64,000 nt of DNA from the NCBI GenBank assembly GCA_902363735.1, contig CABJBA010000010.1:62001-126000 (forward strand), written 5' to 3'. A model generated the notes under the pieces. The model was not told the origin of the DNA. It was given only the letters and a program-made list of their open reading frames with translations, and ran no database searches. The translations under genes and the position numbers were made by a program. Below, piece by piece: positions 8,584 to 17,585 of the stretch (positions within the stretch are counted from its first letter, which is position 1; each line of letters begins with the position of its first letter). This stretch comes from Clostridiaceae bacterium. GTDB lineage: Bacteria; Bacillota; Clostridia; Lachnospirales; Lachnospiraceae.

Positions 8584-9753
8584 TTATTTTATTCCATCAT
8601 ACAATGCATGGAGAAGCTCGGCCTCTGAATCCTGGCTTAGCTCCCAAATCATAGCTCCCCCTAATTTCTTGGATTTTATGTAAGCAGCCTTATTGGCCAA
8701 GGACAGGGGGTCTTCGTAGCTGATAAATATGGTTCCGTTGTACATCCAGGACACCTTAGACTGGGGATGAATATACCCCATATAACCGGCTTTTCCTAAA
8801 TAGTTGGCTTTTATGTCCCGGTAGCTGATGGAACTGGCTCCTCCAAAAGTTTGATACAGCCCGTTACCCGAATGATTAGCCGCAGAATATAAGTATCCGT
8901 AAAACGGGATACCCATGACCAGCTTTTCCGGGGGAACTGACTTATTCAGCCAGGAATCCACAACCTTATCCACGCTGATTTTATACTGGGGGGAAGGATC
9001 ATCATTGTCATAAAGGGGGGCCAGCAGGTCTGTCCTTGAGTCCCAGGTTCCGTGAAGGTCATAAGTCATAAGGTTTATATAGTCTAAGTACCGGGATAAT
9101 TCCGGCAGTTCCAGATTGTTTATATAAGAGCTGTCAGCTCCTCCTGCAATGGTCAGAAGATAGTGCCTGTTATCCAGAATTCCTCTTTCATCCAGCTTTT
9201 CCCGTATTTTTTTAAGCAGCAACGTAAAATTCTGCTTATCCTCCGGCCTCCGGCCATTGGACTCCAGTCCTCCGCTTACCGGATATTCCCAGTCAATGTC
9301 CACCCCGTCAAATCCATATTTTATGATGAAATCAACGCAGCTGTCAGCAAATACGGTTCTGGTTTCCTCCGTCAGTGCTGCATCGGAGAATTTACCGGAC
9401 CAGCTCCAGCCTCCTACGGAAATCAGGGTTTTTAAATCAGTATTTTTCTCCTTCAGAGAATTCAGCAGCCTGAAGTTGTCAGGATCTATGTCAGGGTATC
9501 CCATAGTGATTTTTAAGTCCGGTCCAATATTAGCAAATGCATAATTAATGTGAGTTAGTTTACTCCCATCAATCTGATCCGGCTTTTGGCCTGAATATGC
9601 AGCCCATGCCCCATAGTAGCCAACGATCTTTCCGGGAAGAATGGTGTCGGAAGGCTTTGATGCAAAGGCTTCCTGCTTTTGAAGCCCGGTGCAGATCACC
9701 AGCAAAAAAACAGAAACCAGAAGAGCTGTTGTTTTCATTATTTTCTTTTTCAT
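8584..9753 (-). CDS. Secreted glycoside hydrolase family 18 (chitinase-like)
   Basis: 389 residues with a Sec signal peptide (KKKIMK, hydrophobic core, cleavage probably after AFA near residue 31). A single GH18 TIM barrel follows: SVGG at 112-115 and the catalytic DGVDIDWE at 149-156, with Glu156 as acid. All catalytic acids are intact. Substrate could be chitin, chitooligosaccharides or a host/bacterial GlcNAc glycan; family alone does not decide. No carbohydrate-binding or anchoring domain is present, so it is probably released. Transcribed alone. Confidence 0.92.
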   Translation of the reverse strand: MKKKIMKTTALLVSVFLLVICTGLQKQEAFASKPSDTILPGKIVGYYGAWAAYSGQKPDQIDGSKLTHINYAFANIGPDLKITMGYPDIDPDNFRLLNSLKEKNTDLKTLISVGGWSWSGKFSDAALTEETRTVFADSCVDFIIKYGFDGVDIDWEYPVSGGLESNGRRPEDKQNFTLLLKKIREKLDERGILDNRHYLLTIAGGADSSYINNLELPELSRYLDYINLMTYDLHGTWDSRTDLLAPLYDNDDPSPQYKISVDKVVDSWLNKSVPPEKLVMGIPFYGYLYSAANHSGNGLYQTFGGASSISYRDIKANYLGKAGYMGYIHPQSKVSWMYNGTIFISYEDPLSLANKAAYIKSKKLGGAMIWELSQDSEAELLHALYDGIK

Positions 9754-9952
9754 ATTCTCTTCCTTTTTCTCTCAATTATTTTTTCAAGTATAACATGATG
9801 GTTTTTCTTTGAATAGCGGGGAAAATATGGAATGTATGTATATAAATGGTAAACCCAACAAACTGATAATAAATTATTTCAAGAATAAAAGCCAAACCAT
9901 ATGACTATGATTCAGCTTCCAAACCTGGCAAAAAAAGGAAATTGAAACCGCA

Positions 9953-10864
9953 TTACTGCTTCTCTATAAGCCGCCTTTTATACGCCCTCTTATATTCATA
10001 CATCTTCTCATCAGCCGCAATGAGCAAATCATTTGCAGATACGGTATTCTCCTCTTCCACAGCAATCACGCCATAGCTTATACTGTATTCAAAGGGAATT
10101 CCTGATTTCCTGTTTGCGTTATTTAAACAGCTTCTGAGCGTTTCCATTCTCTTCTGAGCCGCTTCTACAGTCCAGTTTTCCATCAGCAGGATAAATTCAT
10201 CTCCTCCAATGCGGCATGCAATCACATCGGGAGAAAAATCCTGCAAAATGCAGGATACCTTTACAATATAATTATCTCCTTCCATATGTCCGAACTGGTC
10301 ATTGACACGCTTTAAGTTGTCTATGTCGACGAAACATAAAAGAAATGTTCTCCTCTCATAAAGCCATTGGTCCAGTAATTCCATGCAGTAATGCCTGTTG
10401 TATACCTGGGTTAAAGTATCGCAATTGGCAATATTCTGCAAATGGTTCAGGCTCTCCCTCTCTCTGCTTTCAATTTCACTTAACAGGGCAAATCGCCGCT
10501 GCTCTAATTGCTCTGTCATGGAATTAAACGCTTCTGAAAAATCACCCATAAAGTCCAGCCGCTGCTGATAATCTCCCCTGGCCACCTGCTGGGTCTGCCA
10601 TGTCAAATGCTTTAAGGCTGCATGTAGATTTTTTACAGGAGAGGCCAGTTCATTGCTTGACGGAGGCAGCTTTACATCCAGGCAGCCTTTTGAAAGGACA
10701 TTGGCCAATTCCATGGTTTCCATAACGCATTTAGAAAAGTACACCAATCCCTTCCCAAATTCCTGAAATTCTTTAGGCAGCTCTTCTATATCCAGAACAG
10801 CACTTTCCGGATCATATACCACATCACTTAAATAACTTAGTAAAGTCCTGGCAACGGTCTCCAT
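9953..10864 (-). CDS. GGDEF diguanylate cyclase
   Basis: 303 residues, cytosolic, no membrane segment. The N-terminal ~145 residues look helical, with a HAMP-like stretch around 75-125 (VARGDYQQRLDF followed by FNSM). The C-terminal GGDEF domain has DTLTQVYNR at 149-157 and the intact active-site GGDEF at 220-224, so it should make cyclic di-GMP. The usual inhibitory RxxD site five residues before GGDEF is absent (SPDV there), so product inhibition by that route is unlikely. Second gene of a two-gene operon with the V4R protein 45 bp upstream, which is the likely sensor partner. Confidence 0.92.
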   Translation of the reverse strand: METVARTLLSYLSDVVYDPESAVLDIEELPKEFQEFGKGLVYFSKCVMETMELANVLSKGCLDVKLPPSSNELASPVKNLHAALKHLTWQTQQVARGDYQQRLDFMGDFSEAFNSMTEQLEQRRFALLSEIESRERESLNHLQNIANCDTLTQVYNRHYCMELLDQWLYERRTFLLCFVDIDNLKRVNDQFGHMEGDNYIVKVSCILQDFSPDVIACRIGGDEFILLMENWTVEAAQKRMETLRSCLNNANRKSGIPFEYSISYGVIAVEEENTVSANDLLIAADEKMYEYKRAYKRRLIEKQ

Positions 10865-10909
10865 AACACATTTCCTCCCCTTTTGTTCCTGCGGTATAAA
10901 GCCCCTTTT

Positions 10910-11446
10910 CTATTGGGCCTTACCGCGGAACCTGCACACTCTGTCGCCGTTTGCCCAGCAATCGATCTCATGCACATTATATTTTTTTCCTGTATAAACT
11001 TCCAGAATTCCTGCAATAAATCCTTCGTCATAAAAACATACGGTATCTCCGGTGACAGGAAGACCGCTGCAGTCCAAATCCTCACCTACTGTCAAAACAA
11101 TTTCGCCCGTAGTCTCATCAAATTCTTCCATTCGCAGAATTCCGATTTTCAGCTGGCGAAGCTTTTTCTGAAGGTTTGCCACAAAAGTTCCAAAATCAAC
11201 CTCTATATCCAAAATATTCTTCGCAAACTCCATTCCAGCCAGATATCCGGCCTGACGGAAATATTCATTGGCCTGATACTTGCCGTGAGTCTTGGTCAGA
11301 ACATCTAAAAGGGTATATTGCATCAGACGGTATACCAATACCGGCATTTCCTCTCCCAGGGCTTCCCTTCCCTTTTTTATATTTCCCAGGTCTTTCCAGC
11401 TAAACCCCTCCTTGTTATTGCCCTGTAACAGCACATTTTCCATCAT
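10910..11446 (-). CDS. V4R-domain small-molecule sensor protein
   Basis: 178 residues, soluble. The C-terminal half resembles the V4R (4-vinyl reductase) fold, with a run like GILEVYTGKKYNVHEIDCWANGD near the end; this GxGxxxC-rich pattern is typical of V4R, where Cys/His residues can bind ligand or metal. No output domain is attached; the output is probably the diguanylate cyclase encoded 45 bp downstream. The ATG has AGGAG six bases upstream, and a 17-bp-spaced promoter lies at 11526-11554. Ligand unknown. Confidence 0.8.
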   Translation of the reverse strand: MMENVLLQGNNKEGFSWKDLGNIKKGREALGEEMPVLVYRLMQYTLLDVLTKTHGKYQANEYFRQAGYLAGMEFAKNILDIEVDFGTFVANLQKKLRQLKIGILRMEEFDETTGEIVLTVGEDLDCSGLPVTGDTVCFYDEGFIAGILEVYTGKKYNVHEIDCWANGDRVCRFRGKAQ

Positions 11447-11525
11447 GGCATGCTCCTTTCATCTTTTGCATTCATTTTCCACACTGCCTTACATTTTCTT
11501 TCTTTAATAATAGTTTTATATACAT

Positions 11526-11554
11526 ATTTTACCATAAATAAGACAGAATTTCAA
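11526..11554 (-). promoter_or_regulatory. Promoter of the V4R-GGDEF operon
   Basis: Minus-strand TTGAAA (11554-11549), 17-bp spacer, TAAAAT (11531-11526), about 80 bp upstream of the V4R start. Confidence 0.65.
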
Positions 11555-11727
11555 GAATTTCAAGTGTAATATAACTAATTATCTGAAATACGCCAAAAGA
11601 AACTGACAGTGCACTACTCCCCTCCTGAAATTTCTATATATTATAACGATTCTCGTCTTTATAAAATATGGTATAATCGGTATTATAAAAAGCTCTTATT
11701 AATTAAATAAAATATGAGGGGACCTTA

Positions 11728-12243
11728 ATGAAGATTATAAATGAAAATTTAATATTGCAATCATCAAACTACAGTGAACTGGAAAAACTAAATACGATTC
11801 ATAATGAAGCCTGTGAATACTTTAGTTTTGATAAAAATCAAACATTAACAAAACCAATTGATTGTTTAACAACAGGAGATTTACCTCCCAATGGAATAAA
11901 AGAAAACTTTGAAAGTATATCAATATATGACCATAGTAATCTGGTGGGATTTCTGACTATATACAAAGGATATCCTCATAAGAAACATATGTATATTTGC
12001 TTTCTTTACATAACAAACGAAAATCGATATAAGGGGTTGGGAAAAAAAATTTCAGACATGATTACATGGTATTGTAAAGACAAAGAATTTGTGAGCATCA
12101 GAGTCGCTGTATCATTAAAAAATTGGAACGGTATTAAATTTTGGAATAAGTGTGGATTTAATCATTTGACTGCTGTCAGTACAGATGGTGTGTTTTCTGA
12201 AGAGAACTATGGATGTATAGAACTTGAAAAGCAAATGATTTAA
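11728..12243 (+). CDS. GNAT-family N-acetyltransferase
   Basis: 171 residues. The acetyl-CoA-binding motif A is visible as NRYKGLGKKISD (near residues 110-121), and the motif-B region as NWNGIKFWNKCGF. The acceptor (amino acid, aminoglycoside, peptide) cannot be inferred. The gene is clearly more AT-rich than the isc, chitinase and V4R genes to the left, stands alone on the plus strand, and opens the AT-rich block to 19 kb, which suggests acquisition by transfer. AGGGGA lies 9 nt before the ATG. Confidence 0.85.
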   Translation: MKIINENLILQSSNYSELEKLNTIHNEACEYFSFDKNQTLTKPIDCLTTGDLPPNGIKENFESISIYDHSNLVGFLTIYKGYPHKKHMYICFLYITNENRYKGLGKKISDMITWYCKDKEFVSIRVAVSLKNWNGIKFWNKCGFNHLTAVSTDGVFSEENYGCIELEKQMI

Positions 12244-12275
12244 AAAAGCCAGTACATACTGTTGTATATGAATCA

Positions 12276-12307
12276 GGGCTGAACACTGTTTTACAGGCGT
12301 TCAGCCC
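12276..12307. other. Hairpin between convergent GNAT and ABC genes
   Basis: Perfect 9-bp stem GGGCTGAAC with its complement and a 14-nt loop, but no T-run on either side; perhaps a weak terminator. Confidence 0.4.
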
Positions 12308-12355
12308 AACTATTATCATAGCAATTTGCTTTTGCAGATATGTATCTTCATAAGA

Positions 12356-14170
12356 CTACTGAAGAAGCTTTGCTCCAGTATACAATTCATAATATCTGCC
12401 TTTCTGATCAAGTAATTCATGGTGATTTCCTCTTTCAACCACTTCTCCATGATCCAGAACCAATATCAAATCTGCATTCCTGACAGTTGAAAGACGATGG
12501 GCAATGACAAATACCGTTTTGTTTTCCATAACGGCATCCATGCCATCTTCTAATAGCTTTTCGGTACGGGTATCAATTGAACTGGTTGCTTCATCAAGAA
12601 TCAAAACCGGTGCCCCTGAGATGGCTGCTCTGGCAATAGCAAGAAGCTGTCTTTGTCCAAGGGATAAATTATCCCCATCATTGTGAAGCATGGTTTCATA
12701 TCCCATTGGCAGCCTTCGGATAAATGAATCTGCATTTGATAATTTTGCTGCCACTTTAACCTCTTCATCGGTTGCCTCCAGATTACCATAGCGGATATTT
12801 TCCGTAATAGTACCGGTAAAAAGATGAGTATCCTGAAGCACAAGGGACAGAGAATTTCTTAAGTCTTTTTTCTTTATTTCTTTTATGTCAATTCCATCAT
12901 AAGTAATTTTACCTGCCTGTATATCATAAAACCGGTTGATTAAGTTAATGATAGTTGTTTTACCTGCACCGGTAGAGCCCACAAATGCAATCTTCTGTCC
13001 AGGCATGGCATGCAGATTTATCTTATTAAGGATTTTTCGATCGGATTCGTATCCAAAATCCACTTGATAAAACTCTACCTCACCTTTAAGCGGAACAAGT
13101 TTTGTCTGATCCGGCACGTTCCAGCCAACCATGGTTTTATTCTCATTGTCTCTGGCTGAAGTTAATGTAACTTTTCCCTGATCACTTTCACGTTCCTGAT
13201 CAAAAACATTCAAAATACGTTCTGCCCCGGCAATTCCCGCCAGAAAAAGATTAATCTGCTGCGTAAACTGATTAACAGGAACGGAAAACTGCCTTACAAA
13301 CAGCAGATATGCTGCCAGTGTTCCAAGATCCAGCATATTATTTATTACCATGAACCCTCCGGCACAAACAGTAAATGTATAATTGATAAATCCCACGCTT
13401 ACCACCATTGGACCCATAATACTGGAATAGGTAAAGGCATTGGTTGCTGCAATTCGCAGTTCATTATTATGAACCCGGAAAGAATTCAAATTGGCAGTTT
13501 CACGGCAAAACACTTTCTCAACTTTCTGCCCTTCCATCATTTCCTTAATAAATCCATTTAAGGTTCCGGTAAATTTCTGTCTTTTTTTGAAATAAACCTT
13601 GGAAGCCTTCCCATTATAATAAATAATAAAAACCATGGCCGCCAGACAGAGTACCGTAAAAAATGTCAAAGGAATATTTAATACAAACATCATAACAGCC
13701 GATCCCACTACGGTAATAAAACTTTGGGCCATCAGCGAAAAACAAGTGTTTAACGCATTCTCCACAGTATCAATATCATTTGTAAAATAACTCATAACAT
13801 TACCGTCGTTAGTAGAATCAAAATAGGACAATGGAAGCCCATCAACGTGATTAAATAAATCTTTTCTGAGATCATAGATGATTGCCTGGGTAACTTTCAC
13901 CATAATCTGATTGCTGAAAAATGTAAACACAACGCCTGTCAGATACATGACGGCAAGCACTAAAACCGCCTTGCGTAATCCTGAAACATCTCCCGGAAGA
14001 ATATAGTTGTTAATAATAGGACGCAGTAAATAGGATCCTGCAATACCGACCAAACCGCTGATTCCTGACAGGATCACAACCAGAATAAGAAGATATTTGT
14101 TGGGTCTGAAATACTTACTCAGTCTGTTTATTGTTGCAAACATACTTTGAGTTTTTATTGATTTAGTCAT
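12356..14170 (-). CDS. ABC exporter, permease-ATPase half (catalytic-site partner)
   Basis: 604 residues: six-helix type-IV ABC permease domain to about residue 330, then an ATPase domain. Walker A is GSTGAGKTT, Walker B ILDEATSS with the catalytic Glu, but the signature is LSLGQ instead of LSGGQ. The overlapping gene upstream has the opposite defects, so the two form a heterodimer with one degenerate and one active ATP site, as in the TM287/288 and BmrCD class. Cargo could be drug, lipid or peptide. The gene overlaps its partner by 8 bp. Confidence 0.92.
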   Translation of the reverse strand: MTKSIKTQSMFATINRLSKYFRPNKYLLILVVILSGISGLVGIAGSYLLRPIINNYILPGDVSGLRKAVLVLAVMYLTGVVFTFFSNQIMVKVTQAIIYDLRKDLFNHVDGLPLSYFDSTNDGNVMSYFTNDIDTVENALNTCFSLMAQSFITVVGSAVMMFVLNIPLTFFTVLCLAAMVFIIYYNGKASKVYFKKRQKFTGTLNGFIKEMMEGQKVEKVFCRETANLNSFRVHNNELRIAATNAFTYSSIMGPMVVSVGFINYTFTVCAGGFMVINNMLDLGTLAAYLLFVRQFSVPVNQFTQQINLFLAGIAGAERILNVFDQERESDQGKVTLTSARDNENKTMVGWNVPDQTKLVPLKGEVEFYQVDFGYESDRKILNKINLHAMPGQKIAFVGSTGAGKTTIINLINRFYDIQAGKITYDGIDIKEIKKKDLRNSLSLVLQDTHLFTGTITENIRYGNLEATDEEVKVAAKLSNADSFIRRLPMGYETMLHNDGDNLSLGQRQLLAIARAAISGAPVLILDEATSSIDTRTEKLLEDGMDAVMENKTVFVIAHRLSTVRNADLILVLDHGEVVERGNHHELLDQKGRYYELYTGAKLLQ

Positions 14171-15908
14171 TTAAAATCCCTCCTTTCTGCTGTGATTCAT
14201 AAATTTCCCTATAAATCTCATTGTGAGCCAGTAGCTGTTGGGGTGTCCCTATTTCATCAACCATACCGTCGTTCAATATTATAATTTTATCCGCATGAGA
14301 TACAGAAGAAATTCGTTGGGCAATAATTATTTTGGTTGTCTCCGGGTAATGACTCTTTAAATTCTCATATAGTTTCTTTTCTGTATTCATATCCAGAGCA
14401 GAGGTGGAATCGTCAAAAATCATTATCTTAGGATTTTTAAGCAGCATCCTTGCAATGCAGAGTCTTTGCTTCTGGCCTCCCGACAAATTATTTCCGCCTT
14501 CTTCCACATAAGAATCATATCCATCTTCTTTTTGTTCTATAAACTCACTTGCACAGGCAATATCACATGCCAGTTTTATATCCTTTAACTCAGCAGAGGA
14601 ATTGCCCCACCTTAAATTATCAGCTACAGATCCGCTGAATAAGGTATTCTTTTGAAGCACCAGACCAACTGCATTGCGCAGATGATTAACAGAATAATCC
14701 TGGGCTGGAATTTCATCAATATAGACGGTTCCCTTTGTCGTGTCGTAAAGTCTTGGTATCAGCTGTACCAAAGAAGTTTTGGAAGATCCCGTTCCTCCAA
14801 GAATACCAATTGTTTCTCCCGGACTGATTTGAACATTTACGTCTTTCAGCACATATTCCCTGGCGTCTTTGCTGTATTTAAAGGATACATTTTCCATACA
14901 TACGGAGCCACGGTTCACTTGATTCCCAGCTTGTCCTTCATCCTTTAATTCAACCGTTTCGTCTAACACTTCACGGATACGCCGGAACGATTCCATGGCT
15001 TTTGTCAGGTTGATAAATACGGCTGAAATCAACATCAATGAATTCAGGATTTGGAGAACATAACTTAAAAAACCTGTCAGCTGCCCAATTAAAAGCTGAT
15101 TGGTAATTACAAGATTTCCTCCATACCATACAATTGAAATAATAGTCCCGTACATAGCCAGCTGCATGGCAGGAGTATTTAACATGGAAATGCTGTATGC
15201 ACGTGTTGATATCTGTTTTAAATCCTTATTGACAGCTTCAAATTTGACAGCTTCATACTCTTCCCTTGCATAAGCCTTTACCACCCGAACTGCTCTTAAA
15301 TTCTCCTGGGTCACCTGGTTTAAAAGATCGACTTTTTTCTGCATCTTATGGTAAATAGGAGCCAGACCTTTAATAATGAGATAAAGTAAAAGCCCTAAAA
15401 CCGGAATAGAAATAAAGTAGACTACTGCCAGTTCCCTGCTCATAAGAACCGCCATTACAACACCAGAAATAAGCATAATCGGTGCTCTGAATATAGACCG
15501 TACTCCCGGCGTAACTGCATTCTGTATGATGGTAACATCAGACGTCAATCTTGTAATAAGAGATGGGGTCGTAAAATGATCCATATTGGAAAAAGCAAAT
15601 GATTGTATCTTTCCATATACATCTTCCCGGACTTCTGCAGCAAAACCATTTCCGAACTTTGAAAAATTATTGCTGCATCCTCTGCCGAATAAAAACGAAA
15701 GGATAGATAACAGCAAAATTACACACCCAATTTTTATAATGTAATTAAAGTCCTGATTTCCAATTCCAATGTCAATGATTTTTGACATAAAGGTTGGAAT
15801 CATGATTTCAAAAATGGCTTCAAGAATACAGCAAAAGAAACCGATTGACCATTCTTTCCTATACTTTTTCGTATACTTCATAAATTTTCCAAGCATATTT
15901 TTCTCCAT
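14163..15908 (-). CDS. ABC exporter, permease-ATPase half (degenerate-site partner)
   Basis: 581 residues with the same layout. Walker A is GGTGSSKTS; the signature LSGGQKQR is canonical; but Walker B reads MIFDDSTS, with Asp in place of the catalytic Glu. Its own Walker motifs plus the partner's LSLGQ make the degenerate ATP site, while its LSGGQ serves the active one. An alternative ATG at 15896 has a better-spaced GGAG, so the true start may be four residues in. A CPBP protease gene lies about 220 bp upstream on the same strand behind its own terminator. AT-rich, as the rest of this block. Confidence 0.92.
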   Translation of the reverse strand: MEKNMLGKFMKYTKKYRKEWSIGFFCCILEAIFEIMIPTFMSKIIDIGIGNQDFNYIIKIGCVILLLSILSFLFGRGCSNNFSKFGNGFAAEVREDVYGKIQSFAFSNMDHFTTPSLITRLTSDVTIIQNAVTPGVRSIFRAPIMLISGVVMAVLMSRELAVVYFISIPVLGLLLYLIIKGLAPIYHKMQKKVDLLNQVTQENLRAVRVVKAYAREEYEAVKFEAVNKDLKQISTRAYSISMLNTPAMQLAMYGTIISIVWYGGNLVITNQLLIGQLTGFLSYVLQILNSLMLISAVFINLTKAMESFRRIREVLDETVELKDEGQAGNQVNRGSVCMENVSFKYSKDAREYVLKDVNVQISPGETIGILGGTGSSKTSLVQLIPRLYDTTKGTVYIDEIPAQDYSVNHLRNAVGLVLQKNTLFSGSVADNLRWGNSSAELKDIKLACDIACASEFIEQKEDGYDSYVEEGGNNLSGGQKQRLCIARMLLKNPKIMIFDDSTSALDMNTEKKLYENLKSHYPETTKIIIAQRISSVSHADKIIILNDGMVDEIGTPQQLLAHNEIYREIYESQQKGGILND

Positions 15909-16065
15909 TCTTTTACTTTCATGGGTTTTTCAGGACCGTTTTCCGGGTTAATGTTGTAAGTACTTACAATTATTTATTATAACTCTTGTTTTGAAAAAAA
16001 ACAATTATATTGTATTGTTTTTCATTAATTCATGTAATTCCTATATATTTTTTTTACAAGGTAAA

Positions 16066-16091
16066 TAAAAAAAGGACTAATTTCTTAGTCC
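16066..16091 (-). terminator. Terminator after the first CPBP gene
   Basis: Stem GGACTAA/TTAGTCC with a 4-nt loop, followed on the minus strand by seven or more T. Nearly identical in sequence to the terminator at 61040-61062 behind the second CPBP gene. Confidence 0.8.
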
Positions 16092-16134
16092 CCTGTTCTT
16101 TGCCCGACATTTTTATACGTGATCGGAACAAAAC

Positions 16135-17241
16135 TTATCTGCTGTTTTCTTCTTCCATACGGTTCATTTGCCGATTAACCCGCTCTTCCATTGTTGGAAG
16201 TCTCCGACTGTAGTCTTTATAGTAACTGGTGAAAATAACACCTGCAAACAGTAAGGTACTGATTACTAATGACACAAATACACTATTCCAGGTGACTTCT
16301 TGATTTTGAAGAACTTCTTCTGTATAATTTCCGGTAATAACCGGAACCAAATTATTGTTGGCAAAATGTAAGATTACAACTATCCATATATTATCAGTCT
16401 TTAAATATGCCCAGCCAAAAAAAATTCCCAATGTAATACATGTAATTAATTGTCCCGCCAAACTTATACCTCCAATGGAGGGAGATGTATAATAAAAGAA
16501 ATTAATAGGCAAATGCCAAAGTCCCCAGGCAATTCCAAGAATAAGGATACCGCCCACCATTCCAAATTTCTTTTGCAGAATAGGCTGAAAGAAGTATCTC
16601 CAACCATACTCTTCCCCCCAGAATGCTGTAAATACTAAAAAATAATTTATGGGCAATGATAACAACATGAACCATGTAACTGGATTTTGTACAATTTTAC
16701 CAATGGTTTGCATCTGCCCGCCTAAGATATACATAACAGCAGCTCTGCCAAAATAAAGGATTAAATATAGTAAAACAATAAGAGCAGACGTTTTCCAGTT
16801 CCCTCCCTTTAATCCGTAGGCAATGCGCTTTTCCTTCTTTTCAGTAAGCAGCAGAATCCAGGATATCACAGAAGCAACTATCATTATATATTGGGATATA
16901 ACGTTCCAACTCACTTCAGGCACAATCATACTTGCCACTGCACAAATCAATAACAGTAAGGTGATAATTAAAAACCCGATAAAAAATCTTTTAGGAATCA
17001 GACGATCTCCTTTGCGTGTAATCAATGCAGCCAGGATTGCCCCCGCCGCAGGATAGAACATCTGGGCTGATGGGAAAACGGATACATCAAGCCCCTTAGC
17101 ATATCCAATTCCCATTAAAACTCCCAGTATATAGGGTGTTGCAAAGGCCACACCCAGGAAAATAAACATCTGAGTTTTTTCATCATTTTTTTGATATTCC
17201 ATTTCATTCATGTACGGTGTATTTAAAAACAAATACAGCAA
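16135..17241 (-). CDS. CPBP-family intramembrane metalloprotease
   Basis: 368 residues, multi-spanning, with the three Abi/CAAX-protease signatures in order: EEYGWRYF (EExxxR), WGLWHLPINFF (H in the second motif) and ILHFANNN (third His/Asn motif). Family members are Rce1-like membrane proteases; bacterial ones are often tied to bacteriocin maturation or immunity. No peptide gene is evident beside this copy. The first start is TTG behind AAAGGAG; an ATG ten codons in is an alternative. Has its own terminator and is AT-rich. Confidence 0.88.
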   Translation of the reverse strand: MLYLFLNTPYMNEMEYQKNDEKTQMFIFLGVAFATPYILGVLMGIGYAKGLDVSVFPSAQMFYPAAGAILAALITRKGDRLIPKRFFIGFLIITLLLLICAVASMIVPEVSWNVISQYIMIVASVISWILLLTEKKEKRIAYGLKGGNWKTSALIVLLYLILYFGRAAVMYILGGQMQTIGKIVQNPVTWFMLLSLPINYFLVFTAFWGEEYGWRYFFQPILQKKFGMVGGILILGIAWGLWHLPINFFYYTSPSIGGISLAGQLITCITLGIFFGWAYLKTDNIWIVVILHFANNNLVPVITGNYTEEVLQNQEVTWNSVFVSLVISTLLFAGVIFTSYYKDYSRRLPTMEERVNRQMNRMEEENSR

Positions 17242-17585
17242 TACTCTCCTTTCTTTTTAACCTTTTTATATCAATGGTAACTCTGTGGACATTTACTAAT
17301 ATCCTATATCTTTGACCGCCGTCATAGAAGCTATTCCTCCATCTGCAGTTTCAGATCTAAAAACAAGTCCACACACTCATATTTTTCATACAAGTATATG
17401 GACTAATTCAGATGTTCAAGTAGTTGTATTATATAAGTCTTTAGTTTCCTATTAGTGGTTAACTGGTTAAACCGGCATCTAATACACTCACACAATACGT
17501 TAGAATTCAGACTTTTTCGAACCAATTAACAAAACAAATGAATCATTAGAATATGAAATACTTAGCCAACAGACAAGGTACATCC
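17242..17585. other. Gene-free AT-rich spacer
   Basis: 344 bp with no convincing ORF or RNA gene on either strand. It should hold the CPBP promoter near the left end; only a short direct repeat GGTTAA-CT-GGTTAA near 17457-17472 stood out. Confidence 0.4.
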
